NCBI GenBank assembly: GCA_002315535.1 | Contig: DCHA01000074.1 | Span: 1-27,857 of the forward strand | Source: Firmicutes bacterium UBA1764 | GTDB lineage: Bacteria > Bacillota > Clostridia > Peptostreptococcales > Anaerovoracaceae | Direction of reading: 5' to 3' | Length of the DNA: 27,857 nucleotides | In this document: positions 17,856-26,361 of the stretch, one piece after another | How positions within the stretch are numbered: the first letter of the stretch is position 1 | How the letters are laid out: each line of letters starts with the position of its first letter | Translations under genes and position numbers: made by a program | The notes under the pieces: model-generated | Databases searched by the model: none | Told to the model about the DNA's origin: nothing | The model's input: the letters and a program-made list of their open reading frames with translations, nothing else

Positions 17856-19472
17856 CTATTCAACTAACATTGACGAAAGGGTTGCACCAAGGTTTTTACT
17901 GTGCAATCCGTATAAGGTCGACTTGGCATCTCGGTATATGCTTACTGAATTCTGAGCACAGAAGCCTCCCATAAAGTATGCTGCACTTCCGTTCCCGACC
18001 TTTAACCACTGGGTACCATTATTAAGTGTGAACACATCTGTTCCATATTTTGACTTGATACTGCTTAGCAATACAGGGGAGTAATTAGTCTGTTCCGTAG
18101 ACAGATTCGGACTGAATCCAATTCCCACAAAGCTTCCGTAATCCGATTCAAAACGGGAACATTCATCAATATTCAGATATGCTCCAAAAACAGCAGAGCC
18201 ATGTACCAGCATTGTTGAGCCGGACTCAAGTGAAACGCCCGTATTATTCGCTCGTTGCAGCAGGCATCCCGTATTTTCTACAAGGAGCAGTCCTCCGTTT
18301 TTAACAAGAACCGCGCCTGAAGGGAAACCCGGCGAGCTTGACTCGTTTCCTATCGGATCCATGTCAAGAACGCCCTTTACAATTAAAGTACCGCCGTCAA
18401 CAATAATCATGCCGTTGTTATAGCACTTACCGTCAATAACAAGAGTTGAACCTTGCTTTACGGTTATCTGTGCGGACCTGGCAACCATTTTGCCGTCCCA
18501 TACGGTAGTTTCCCCAACTGTAAGGGGTTCACTGCTTGTTTCCATAGCAACAGAAACAGGTTTTCCAAGGAACAGCATGAATCCGGCCTGATAGATATCG
18601 TTCCACATTATTTCTTTTTCAGAAGAAATGGTACGGCCTCCATGGTGATTAAATATTCTGTCATTTACACCAGGGATATTATATAGGGGATGTAATAAGC
18701 CAATCAGATAATCATCACGTTCATCAAAATCAAACTCTTGACCTGCTGTGTGATAGTCATATTCTCCCTGAATTCTATGGAAAAAGTAGAAACTGATATC
18801 GGTCATTGTATCTACGCTGCAGGCACCACGGGCTCTTGCACCGGATATGTTATCCACATCGCAGAATCTAAACTCCGAATAAGCAGCGGCATGCCATGCT
18901 ACTCCGTACCAGCTAAGGTTTTGCAGCCAGATGCTTTTTGTAAGCTGATTATCCTTTGCCATGCGCATGGCAAATTTATAACAACTGTTATCCGAATCCC
19001 ATCCTCTGTACTTAATGAAAGGGGTGTTCATACCGGTTCTGGTGGTAAATGTGGTAGTAGATGTTGTTGGAGCACTTGCCCCGCAATTTACCGGCCAGTC
19101 TGCACAGGAAAATTTCTCATTATCATCTACCCTTGGAAGATAATAATTGCCGTTTCCGTCTACACGGTATCCGTCAATATAATATTTCCCGGTAGTACCC
19201 TTTTTCTCAATGGGGACAATAAGACATCTTACCCAATCGGTATCGGTTTTATAATCTTTATCGCCCTTTAATGCAGCACCATCTAACCAATTTTTAAGGT
19301 CGTCGTTGGTTTTTATTCTGGTCCATTCATAGCCCTCGGTTGTAGAGGTGGTATCTGCAAAACAAAGTGAGTTGGCGCCAAGAATCATTACTATGCTCAG
19401 CACAAGGCAGACAAGCCTTGATAGTCTTGTCTGTCTTGTACCTACCTTTATAGTTAAATTCTGATTTTCCAT
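17856..19472 (-). CDS. Secreted beta-solenoid-like protein, 538 aa, paralogue of the 689-aa protein
   Basis: The product has a basic N-terminus and a signal peptide with the hydrophobic core LVCLVLSIVMILGANSLCFA, cut near residue 40. GYEWT follows just after it, as in the 689-aa protein (GYKWT). Residues about 330-460 are solenoid-like, with STLVIDG and GGTLIVKGVLD matching its paralogue. The region about 110-300 is rich in aromatic residues and differs from the paralogue. There is no C-terminal anchor. The ATG follows the pilin stop by about 6 bases and no Shine-Dalgarno site is visible before it, so translation probably depends on ribosomes finishing the pilin. The pairing with the pilin suggests a pilus-associated or tip role, by inference only. 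Confidence 0.83.
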   Translation of the reverse strand: MENQNLTIKVGTRQTRLSRLVCLVLSIVMILGANSLCFADTTSTTEGYEWTRIKTNDDLKNWLDGAALKGDKDYKTDTDWVRCLIVPIEKKGTTGKYYIDGYRVDGNGNYYLPRVDDNEKFSCADWPVNCGASAPTTSTTTFTTRTGMNTPFIKYRGWDSDNSCYKFAMRMAKDNQLTKSIWLQNLSWYGVAWHAAAYSEFRFCDVDNISGARARGACSVDTMTDISFYFFHRIQGEYDYHTAGQEFDFDERDDYLIGLLHPLYNIPGVNDRIFNHHGGRTISSEKEIMWNDIYQAGFMLFLGKPVSVAMETSSEPLTVGETTVWDGKMVARSAQITVKQGSTLVIDGKCYNNGMIIVDGGTLIVKGVLDMDPIGNESSSPGFPSGAVLVKNGGLLLVENTGCLLQRANNTGVSLESGSTMLVHGSAVFGAYLNIDECSRFESDYGSFVGIGFSPNLSTEQTNYSPVLLSSIKSKYGTDVFTLNNGTQWLKVGNGSAAYFMGGFCAQNSVSIYRDAKSTLYGLHSKNLGATLSSMLVE

Positions 19473-19478
19473 TACTTA

Positions 19479-19865
19479 TTAGTTGTTAGTTACTGTCTGA
19501 AGAGTTGTCTGATACTGGGAAGCCCACTTTGTCATTACTGGGAGCAGCAGGTTGAGTACTACGATAAGAACGAAGATCAGTACGAAACCGATGATAGCGC
19601 TCTTAAGGTGAGCCTTTGCCTTTTCTCTGTCCTGTGGTTCTTCTGCTCTTGCATACTTAACGCCAAGGAGTACGCAGTAGAGAGCACCTACAGCACCAAC
19701 TACAAGAAGTACTGGTCCTAAAATTGCATTGAGAAGGTCTACAACCGGTGCAACAACCTTAGCAAAATCAGGATCTGCAGCGAATGCACAAGAGATGACG
19801 GACATAACCATCATCATAGCCATTACAATTGTTCTGAGATTTGTTTTCTTTGTTAAGTTTTTCAT
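19479..19865 (-). CDS. VirB2/TrbC-like pilin subunit, 128 aa
   Basis: The precursor has a long signal peptide (about 1-30, ending CAFA before ADPDF). It then has two membrane helices (about 43-65 and 88-110) separated by a short basic/acidic loop, GVKYARAEEPQDREKAKAHL. Small size, cleaved leader and helix-loop-helix are the hallmark of VirB2/TrbC pilins, and the loop matches clostridial members of that type in character. The gene has the strongest ribosome binding site of the region (AGGAGG at 19871-19876, 5 bases from the ATG) and its own predicted promoter, which suits a protein needed in many copies. It lies between the response regulator and the 538-aa exported protein. Other two-helix membrane proteins could look alike, but the T4SS context supports the call. 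Confidence 0.8.
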   Translation of the reverse strand: MKNLTKKTNLRTIVMAMMMVMSVISCAFAADPDFAKVVAPVVDLLNAILGPVLLVVGAVGALYCVLLGVKYARAEEPQDREKAKAHLKSAIIGFVLIFVLIVVLNLLLPVMTKWASQYQTTLQTVTNN

Positions 19866-19870
19866 TTTTT

Positions 19871-19876
19871 CCTCCT
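19871..19876 (-). promoter_or_regulatory. Strong ribosome binding site of the pilin gene
   Basis: The minus strand reads AGGAGG followed by five A residues and then the pilin ATG at 19865. It is a full-consensus site at near-ideal spacing and stands out among the mostly partial sites of the neighbouring genes. It fixes the pilin start. Confidence 0.85.
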
Positions 19877-19908
19877 ATGAAAAATCAGTTAAAAATTTCT
19901 ATATCAAC

Positions 19909-19939
19909 ATTATAATATAAAAAGCGTTTCAGTAGTGTT
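19909..19939 (-). promoter_or_regulatory. Predicted pilin promoter with 11-bp-spaced direct repeats
   Basis: On the minus strand AACACT (19939-19934) and AACGCT (19928-19923) are 11 bp apart. Eight bases after the second repeat comes a consensus TATAAT (19914-19909). No good -35 hexamer stands at the usual distance, as expected for a promoter needing an activator. SARP-type winged-helix activators are known to bind direct repeats spaced 11 bp, ending about 8 bp before the -10, which matches this layout. The upstream repeat lies in the last codons of the response regulator gene. A predicted start near 19902 would give a leader of about 36 bases carrying AGGAGG. Confidence 0.6.
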
Positions 19940-20738
19940 GGTATCTTTCACTGTCAAGTTCTGCATTTGTAATTTCCGACCAGGAATACTGACTCATGAA
20001 TTCTCCCTGGTAAGAGTTAATGGCAACAGCATTGCCTGCCATAAAATCGTAGAAATCACATTGCACTTTTGAGCTGTTAACACCTATTTTACCTCTCTGG
20101 ACCACCAATACGTCAGTCAGGCCCAGTCCATTAAAGGTGTCCACCATATCTTTTCTTATTCCTCTTAAATAGGACTCGTGATCCGCATCATCATCCCATA
20201 CATTGAGCATGATTTCCGCGTTGGAACACAGGGCACCCCGGCGGCTTACGATATAGGCAAGAACTTCCTTGGTTTTATCGTATTTAAAATGAACGGGGGT
20301 GTCATTAAAGAAACATTCAAAGTTGCCAAAACATTGAAATTTCAATCCGTTTGAGCTTTTTATACTTTCCTTTTCCGGACCGTTTAGTAACTTTATTGCT
20401 TCTATTTCCGCCTTTACTTTTTCTGCAGTTACAGGCTTTTGAACATAACCGTTGGCGTGAAGATTGAAAGCAGCTCCCATATATTCGTCGTAACCTGTTG
20501 CAAATACTATATGTGCACCCGGTTTAACGATTTTTATGCTCTGAGCGAGTTCAATTCCTGTCATTTTTGGCATCTGAATGTCAAGAAATGCTATATAAAA
20601 GTCATTTTCCCTGGCATACTCAAGAGCCTTAATAGGAGACCTGAAGCTTACAATTTCAGCCTCCGGCTCTGCTTCTTTAATTGTTTCAACCAGGATTTCA
20701 AGACCCAGTCTTTCGTCGTCAACCGCTAAAATCTTCAT
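19929..20738 (-). CDS. Response regulator with SARP-like DNA-binding output domain, 269 aa
   Basis: Residues 1-120 form a CheY-like receiver with the acidic pair D7-D8, phospho-acceptor D53 in FLDIQMP, T81 and K101, all key residues present. Residues about 128-269 form an output domain (start LKFQCFGNFECFF, later RKDMVDTF and VVQRGKIGVN, then SYQGEFMSQYSW). It has the winged-helix plus BTAD-like look of SARP/Trans_reg_C regulators common in clostridial response regulators. Start and CvpA-like gene stop overlap as TAATG. The kinase at 24016-25347 in the same operon is the likely partner. Predicted target sites stand before the pilin gene and before the first operon gene, implying autoregulation. 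Family call is sure; targets are inferred. Confidence 0.92.
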   Translation of the reverse strand: MKILAVDDERLGLEILVETIKEAEPEAEIVSFRSPIKALEYARENDFYIAFLDIQMPKMTGIELAQSIKIVKPGAHIVFATGYDEYMGAAFNLHANGYVQKPVTAEKVKAEIEAIKLLNGPEKESIKSSNGLKFQCFGNFECFFNDTPVHFKYDKTKEVLAYIVSRRGALCSNAEIMLNVWDDDADHESYLRGIRKDMVDTFNGLGLTDVLVVQRGKIGVNSSKVQCDFYDFMAGNAVAINSYQGEFMSQYSWSEITNAELDSERYQHY

Positions 20739-21694
20739 TACTTTAATAAATCAGTTGCCTTAATGTCTATAGCAGGAACGGTAATCTCAACTGAATCTAC
20801 AAGTTCTTTTACCTGCTCTCCTACTCCGTTAAGTCCAAGTCCGTTAACATCAACCCCGTCCGGAAGTTGCACAGAATTAAGTAAGTCCTTAACCTGGCTG
20901 CCAACATCATTGAAATCAATAGTGGTAAGGTCTTCAAGTTTAATATTCTTAAGATCATCCAGAGAAAGGTTCTGAAGGCTTGAAATTGCAGCCTGAACGT
21001 CTCCTCCGATAAGCCACTTAAGAAGCACTGTTCCTTCAGAAAGATTCTGGAAAATCTGAATGTTCATCATTCCCGCAACTCTTACTATAATGATAAGAAT
21101 TACTATGGCTTCAATTGCGCCCAGGATAAAACCGCCCAGGTGATTTGCCCATCCCACAATGGAAAAATTAGCAACCTTATCCAGTATATTTTTGATTATA
21201 GTTAAAACAAAGAGTGCAATGGCTGTAATTACACCTAAAACCGCCAGATGCGCTACTTTTTCAACCATAAGCTTTGCCTTAAGCATGGTTACAGCCTTTA
21301 ATTTCTGAACCATTTCTGCATCGCTGTAGTCTGTATCTTTTAAATTAATCTTAAATTCGTCTGCCTTTTCGCTGTCAAAACCGCTTAAAATGTTGTTCCA
21401 GGCACCGGCAAAGGCTTCGGCAACACTGCCCTCTCCGCTTTGAGCCTGGGCCACCTGTTTATCAAATTTTTCTTCTACCTTTGGGCCATAGCTTTCCCAG
21501 TAATAATTTGCAATCTGGGGAGACAGCATCTTTGCACCAACAAGACCTATTGCCAATGCAACGATAATAATTGCCACGGATGCAACAGACTGGAAAAGTC
21601 CTGCCTTTGCCCTTAATGCGGCAACAAGCAGAATAAATACCAGAAAAATAATATCTATTACCAGTGGGCTTATTGTAGTAGTTAATTTATCCAT
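20738..21694 (-). CDS. CvpA-like membrane protein, 318 aa
   Basis: Four membrane segments are expected (two in residues about 12-55, two in about 150-210). The motif IVGWANHLGGFILGAIEAIV in the second pair matches the signature of the CvpA family (colicin V production), which has a small helix pair, a loop, then Gly-rich helices. Between them is a soluble loop of about 90 residues. A tail of about 105 residues carries a near-repeat (VKDLLNSVQ and VKELVDSVE). CvpA proteins are linked to export and envelope processes, with mechanism still uncertain. GAGGTG, just after the 762-aa gene's stop, is the ribosome binding site. Finding a CvpA member inside a type IV secretion operon is unusual. Confidence 0.75.
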   Translation of the reverse strand: MDKLTTTISPLVIDIIFLVFILLVAALRAKAGLFQSVASVAIIIVALAIGLVGAKMLSPQIANYYWESYGPKVEEKFDKQVAQAQSGEGSVAEAFAGAWNNILSGFDSEKADEFKINLKDTDYSDAEMVQKLKAVTMLKAKLMVEKVAHLAVLGVITAIALFVLTIIKNILDKVANFSIVGWANHLGGFILGAIEAIVILIIIVRVAGMMNIQIFQNLSEGTVLLKWLIGGDVQAAISSLQNLSLDDLKNIKLEDLTTIDFNDVGSQVKDLLNSVQLPDGVDVNGLGLNGVGEQVKELVDSVEITVPAIDIKATDLLK

Positions 21695-21706
21695 TTATTC
21701 ACCTCA

Positions 21707-23995
21707 TTATACTGATGGACCTTGAGCTTGTTTTTCAACTTCTTCCTTTTTCTTTTGCTTTTCTGCAGGATGAGCGGTTTTTTCGATTTCTTTCCGCTTT
21801 TCGTTCAGCTTCGAATTGATCTTTTCAGCCTTTGTTGTAAGTGCTTCCTGAAGTTCCTTTTCACTTGCCTTGTCGTACATAGCTTTGAATTCAGGGCTGT
21901 TCATTATTTCCTGCTGTCTCTTACGGAATACCTTCGGATTATTGAGCATTTTATTTGCTTCCATTTCATTATCTGGACCGCCCATTTTTTTAAGCTGCTC
22001 TGCAGCAAGGGTAATCATCTTTGCAGCAATATCTGCCTTAAGATCATCCTTTTGGTTCGGAAGGTTCTCTGACGGCTTCTTGTTTTCGTTTACAGCATCG
22101 GACATATGGCGAATCTTTGATACTATATCAAATCTTGCATTACGCTTGCTGTTCATACCCTTTCCTACAGTGGAAAGATAGTACTTATCTGCATAGGTAG
22201 CAAGATCTGCCATCTGCTGTTTTACATCCATGTAGCCGTTGCCTTTTCTCTGAAGTCTTAAATTGGCAACAGTAAGGCATTTCTTGAAATCCTGAAATTC
22301 CTTTGATGTTTTATGTTCTGCCCCCATTGCATCAAGCTGCTCTTTCATAGCCTTGATTTGCACTGCAAGGTCTGCCCTTACCTCCGGACTTACAAAACCT
22401 GAAGTTACCCGGTTTTGTCTGGACTGGGCCTTTATTTCCTCCATTATATTATTTCGTTTTCCCTCAACACGAAGATCTTCAACCTTGGCGTTATAAGCCT
22501 TAATAAGATCCGTTCCTGAGGACTTAACTGCCGCATTGGCTAAAAGCTGTGGGTTTGGAGTCTTGTTATGGTTTCCGTACAGAGTCTGGAAAGCAGCGGT
22601 CTTCATGTGAGCTTCAACCTGCTTTTCCATTTCTCTTGGATTATGAAGTATTTCATTTGCCTGACGCACAAGATCAGGATTATTGGATTGAGCATTGATT
22701 TTTGCCAGGGTCATGACCGACTTTGTGGCAATATCAAGTCTTTGCTTATCTTCAACGCTTAATTTTTTCTCAAATGCACTGTTATCTTCTTTGACGCATT
22801 TTCCTATATTCTGAACGTCCTTAACAACATCCTGAAAACCAAGAGTTTGCTTGGAAGCTTTTTTGTTTACATTTGTATGATAAATTTCGGAAGCTACTTC
22901 TGCAAAATTCGACATCTTTTGCTGGAAGTCCTTCTTGCTTGTTGACTTCTTAAGGCTCTCAATGGTTTCATCGCAAAGCGCCTTAAAGCCCTCAAGAGTG
23001 TCTTTATCGTTTCTTCTTGGATGAATATTCTTAAGCTGCTTTTGCACCTCTTTTAATGCAAATATTGCATCGTTTTTTACCTTTGGGCTAATGAGTTTAT
23101 CACGTACGGCCTCAGGCTTAGGAGCCTGATCCTCTCCTCTGGTAACCTTAACGGTTTTTGTGCCGTCAGGCTTTACCATGTACAGCGGCTTATCACTTAA
23201 ATACTCGGATGTAACGTAATCTATTCTGTCCCACGGCTTATTTCCTATGGAGAAAGGCATTGCCTCATCATCCTTAATAAGGCCGGCAGACAGCAAATCA
23301 TCAAGCTTTGGTTCTGTTGTAAACAAACCTTTGAAGCAGTCTGACAGGGTTTTATCTACCTGAAGAGATGCTTTGATTGGGTGCTTTTCAAGGGCGGCAA
23401 GCTGTGCCATCTGTTCCTTGTTTTCCTTGTCAATCAAGGTGTTTTCGGATAAAGAACTTACCACATGCATCTGGGCTCTTTCTTCTGCAAGCTCAGGATC
23501 GGAAAAGTATTGAGGACGCATATGCATTTCCTGCATCAGTGTGGATTTCCAGCCCCTTTCAGCCATAGCTTCAGGGCTCTGATCCTTAACCAGCTCCGCA
23601 CCAAGATCAGGTTTATTATCTATCTGGTTTGGCTCGGGTTGCTTTGCTATCTCGCACTTTGGACCGTCTGCAGTAATCTGAACAGTCTTGGAAAAGTCTC
23701 CATCTTTGGGCACAAGCCCAAGCTTGCCTATTTTGGCAAGCTGATAAAGCTGCTCGATTCTGTCATCGGAAAGATTATCAAGAGGCATTGCTCCTTGCAT
23801 AAATTTCTGGGTCTCGCTAAGACCTTTGTCGATTTTTATGCCGCCTGTGTGAAGAGCCGGACCCGGCTTTGCATTAAAACCGATACCCATATCCATCAAG
23901 AATAATGAGCTGGCCGGATTTTTAATGTCGTATTTCTGAGCTGTTAATTGTGTTTTAAACTCTTCATACCACTTTTTTGCGTTTTCGTTTCCCAT
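21707..23995 (-). CDS. Soluble helical protein with internal duplication, 762 aa, unknown function
   Basis: There is no signal peptide or membrane segment. The protein is lysine-rich and predicted mostly helical. Two halves of its C-terminal part are homologous: about 304-500 and 537-730, opening with SPKVKNDAIFALKEVQKQL and SPEVRADLAVQIKAMKEQL. Each later contains a helical block with YHTNVNKKASKQTLGF or YYLSTVGKGMNSKRNARF, then a block ending in KTAAFQTLY or NSPEFKAMY. The N-terminal 300 residues are different and not recognised. The C-terminus is a charged tail rich in K and E. GAGGAA precedes the start. The gene lies between the kinase and the CvpA-like gene. As it is made with a VirD4 coupling protein but lacks a signal peptide, it is a candidate secreted substrate, or else a cytoplasmic assembly factor. 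Confidence 0.85.
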   Translation of the reverse strand: MGNENAKKWYEEFKTQLTAQKYDIKNPASSLFLMDMGIGFNAKPGPALHTGGIKIDKGLSETQKFMQGAMPLDNLSDDRIEQLYQLAKIGKLGLVPKDGDFSKTVQITADGPKCEIAKQPEPNQIDNKPDLGAELVKDQSPEAMAERGWKSTLMQEMHMRPQYFSDPELAEERAQMHVVSSLSENTLIDKENKEQMAQLAALEKHPIKASLQVDKTLSDCFKGLFTTEPKLDDLLSAGLIKDDEAMPFSIGNKPWDRIDYVTSEYLSDKPLYMVKPDGTKTVKVTRGEDQAPKPEAVRDKLISPKVKNDAIFALKEVQKQLKNIHPRRNDKDTLEGFKALCDETIESLKKSTSKKDFQQKMSNFAEVASEIYHTNVNKKASKQTLGFQDVVKDVQNIGKCVKEDNSAFEKKLSVEDKQRLDIATKSVMTLAKINAQSNNPDLVRQANEILHNPREMEKQVEAHMKTAAFQTLYGNHNKTPNPQLLANAAVKSSGTDLIKAYNAKVEDLRVEGKRNNIMEEIKAQSRQNRVTSGFVSPEVRADLAVQIKAMKEQLDAMGAEHKTSKEFQDFKKCLTVANLRLQRKGNGYMDVKQQMADLATYADKYYLSTVGKGMNSKRNARFDIVSKIRHMSDAVNENKKPSENLPNQKDDLKADIAAKMITLAAEQLKKMGGPDNEMEANKMLNNPKVFRKRQQEIMNSPEFKAMYDKASEKELQEALTTKAEKINSKLNEKRKEIEKTAHPAEKQKKKEEVEKQAQGPSV

Positions 23996-24015
23996 TATAT
24001 TTCCTCAGATCTTCC

Positions 24016-25347
24016 TTACTGTTTATTATCCGTTTTATATGCTTTTTGTCCGTCTTTCGGCAGAGTTACCAGGGATACAGTGCCCTTTCCAACTTCACTT
24101 GTAACACTTAAATTTCCGTGGCACATTATCTTTATTCTGCTGTTAACATTGAATATGCCGATGTGTGATGATGCATGATTGTCTTTAAAGCTTCTTGCAT
24201 CAAAGCCCACCCCGTCATCCTCAATTTTGATATAGTAGTTTTCAGAATCACTGTAAGTTGACAGTTTAACTGTTCCGCCTTCCTCCTTTTGGGTAATGCC
24301 GTGCTTTACGGCATTTTCAACCAGAGGCTGAATGCTTAGAGCGGGAACACAAAAGTCATTCTCTTTAATATCGAATTCGAAGTTTAAATCATCTCCGAAA
24401 CGAAGTTTTTCCATTTTTAAATATGCGTCTATATGTCTTAATTCCTCTTCAATGGGAATTGTTTTACTATCCCGTAAAGAATTAATATTATCCCTCAAAT
24501 AACAAGAAAAAGTATTGAGGGCATCCTGGGCAAGGGCAGGATCTTTTCCTATTAAGTAATAAATGCTGTTAAGCGAATTATACATAAAATGCGGCTGCAT
24601 CTGGCTTATAAGAAGCTTAACCTTAGACTCCGAAAGCTCCAACTCATCGTCTGCAAGCTCTTTAGTACGAATAACATGAAGGTTAGTGTACAAAAGAAGC
24701 AGCGAGATAGTACCGCTTACATAAGATATACTTTCGGGCAAGCCCCAAAATGACATAATCAGAGTTGCGGCAGGGAAAATCTCGTATGAAACTAAAGCAT
24801 ACATTTCTGAATTATTCAGGCTCTTTCTGCAGCTGATGATAAGCATCAGGTCAAACATCAATATCAGAAGAGGCGCAATAATCAAAACCAGTACGGCTTT
24901 TGTTGTTGTGTATTCCCCGTCTCCAACATAATCGAAAAACCAGGGAACAGGCTGAATAACTCCAACAATGTAAATTAATGCAGTTGCCCCGCAAAGGAAG
25001 GCGAACAAGTATAAAATATCCCTTTGCACATAGGTTCTTTCATTAAGAAAGCCGAACAGGAAATAGTTAAACCAAAACAGCCCCAGGGACATGAATACAA
25101 ATGAACCGACAGCCAGAATCTTTAAGGCAATTATGTTATCGGGGTTTCCCATAAGAAAGTAACTGCACATATCCAATGAGACCATAACAAACTGAAAAGC
25201 CGCCAATCCAAGAAAATACTTGGCATGGGCTCTCTTTATTAAACCTTCACGAATGATGGATGCCATTAAAATCATCAGCACCAGCAATGCAAAGGCCTCA
25301 ATGCCTATATCAAATCCGTAATATCCCCGTAGTACCTGAAGCTGCAT
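24016..25347 (-). CDS. LytS-like sensor histidine kinase with seven-helix membrane domain, 443 aa
   Basis: The first 220 residues hold about seven hydrophobic segments forming the sensor. The cytoplasmic kinase has an H-box QMQPHFMYNSLNSI with phospho-acceptor H253, an N-box LVENAVKHG with N345, and a G-box DDGVGFD (377-383), followed by GIFNVNSRI. This order defines the His_kinase (LytS/YehU) family. No separate extracellular ligand domain is present, so the signal is probably sensed in or near the membrane. The start overlaps the 332-aa gene stop as TAATG, so translation is probably coupled. The response regulator at 19929-20738 is the natural partner, although its output domain is SARP-like and not the LytTR type more often paired with such kinases. 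Confidence 0.94.
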   Translation of the reverse strand: MQLQVLRGYYGFDIGIEAFALLVLMILMASIIREGLIKRAHAKYFLGLAAFQFVMVSLDMCSYFLMGNPDNIIALKILAVGSFVFMSLGLFWFNYFLFGFLNERTYVQRDILYLFAFLCGATALIYIVGVIQPVPWFFDYVGDGEYTTTKAVLVLIIAPLLILMFDLMLIISCRKSLNNSEMYALVSYEIFPAATLIMSFWGLPESISYVSGTISLLLLYTNLHVIRTKELADDELELSESKVKLLISQMQPHFMYNSLNSIYYLIGKDPALAQDALNTFSCYLRDNINSLRDSKTIPIEEELRHIDAYLKMEKLRFGDDLNFEFDIKENDFCVPALSIQPLVENAVKHGITQKEEGGTVKLSTYSDSENYYIKIEDDGVGFDARSFKDNHASSHIGIFNVNSRIKIMCHGNLSVTSEVGKGTVSLVTLPKDGQKAYKTDNKQ

Positions 25348-26345
25348 TACTTTCCTATAGCCTTTTGCTTTACTTCAATCTTAGGTTCCTGCTGAATACT
25401 ATACAATTCAGAAATCAGAGATTCTCTTCCGCTTGTAGCAGATTTAAACTTAATTACTTTTTCGTTGACTTCCTTGAGAATCTTGCTGTTTTCAAGCTGT
25501 CCGTTTTTATCAACCTTTAATGTATTGAGCTTTTCTACAGCTTTAAGGCCTCCTTTGATGGTTTTGCCCATGGATGTAACTTTCTCTGCAAAGGCAAAGT
25601 GCTTTTCTGTAAGTCCGCAGTTCTTTATGAGCTCTTTTTTGCCTTTTATATGCTTTAAAATATCCTCAGTGTAAATTGACCACTGCATTGCAATGTCATC
25701 GGAAGGTTCTTTTGCAAATCCTGTGCAGGCAACAAGCATTGCATCCCCTAATATTTTTGCATAAAGCTTGGGATCGCCCTTCTTGAAGCTGGAAATAGCT
25801 TCCTTAGCCTGAAGAATACCCTGATCTCTGATTTTATCGTAATCTATTTTCTTTCTTCTTGTATCTTTAAATTCTATTTTCTGACCGGATTCCTTTACCA
25901 TGTCTTCTTTTGCTTCTTCGTCGAATTTACGGACAAGAGCATCCATATCTTCTCCGCAGGCGCAAAATGCAAGATTGGAGAACTGGTCTTCGCTTACATC
26001 TACCGCAGCAAGATCTTCTTTTAATTCTTCGTTTTCCGGTGCAGATAAATCCACTTTAAAGAATTCCTGCATCTTCTTAGAACTTCTTTCTGCAACTTCT
26101 ACCGCAATGGCCATTTTCGCAACTTCTTCCGGAAGTTCTTTCTTTTCCTTGGAAGTAAGTCCGTTTACGATTGAATCAAAAATCTCCTTCTGGAGTTTTT
26201 GCCGATTCTGAAGGTTTTTCATTTCGTACTTAACAGCAAGGAAGTATGCATAAGCAGCTTCCATTGCCTTGGCATTTTCCCTTTCACGTTCTTTTTCTTC
26301 CAGTAAAATGGCTTCTCTTTCTTCGTTCGTTAATGTTGAATTCAT
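25347..26345 (-). CDS. Soluble helical protein, 332 aa, unknown function
   Basis: No signal peptide and no membrane segment are seen. The protein is rich in E and K with long predicted helices. A coiled-coil-like start (EEREAILLEEKERERENAKA) is followed by a region with an unusual cysteine pair, FCACGED, near residue 128. A later stretch about 180-270 is more hydrophobic (DAMLVACTGF). I do not recognise a family. AGGAC lies before the ATG, and 16 bases separate it from the acyltransferase stop. It overlaps the kinase gene. It may be a chaperone, a cytoplasmic part or a substrate of the secretion machine; nothing in the sequence decides this. Confidence 0.8.
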   Translation of the reverse strand: MNSTLTNEEREAILLEEKERERENAKAMEAAYAYFLAVKYEMKNLQNRQKLQKEIFDSIVNGLTSKEKKELPEEVAKMAIAVEVAERSSKKMQEFFKVDLSAPENEELKEDLAAVDVSEDQFSNLAFCACGEDMDALVRKFDEEAKEDMVKESGQKIEFKDTRRKKIDYDKIRDQGILQAKEAISSFKKGDPKLYAKILGDAMLVACTGFAKEPSDDIAMQWSIYTEDILKHIKGKKELIKNCGLTEKHFAFAEKVTSMGKTIKGGLKAVEKLNTLKVDKNGQLENSKILKEVNEKVIKFKSATSGRESLISELYSIQQEPKIEVKQKAIGK

Positions 26346-26361
26346 TTTGTCCTGCTTTCGA

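Noticed and set aside
22568..23905. Plus-strand open frames opposite the 762-aa gene
   Set aside because: They are antisense to a gene with clear internal protein-level duplication and show no start signals or domains.
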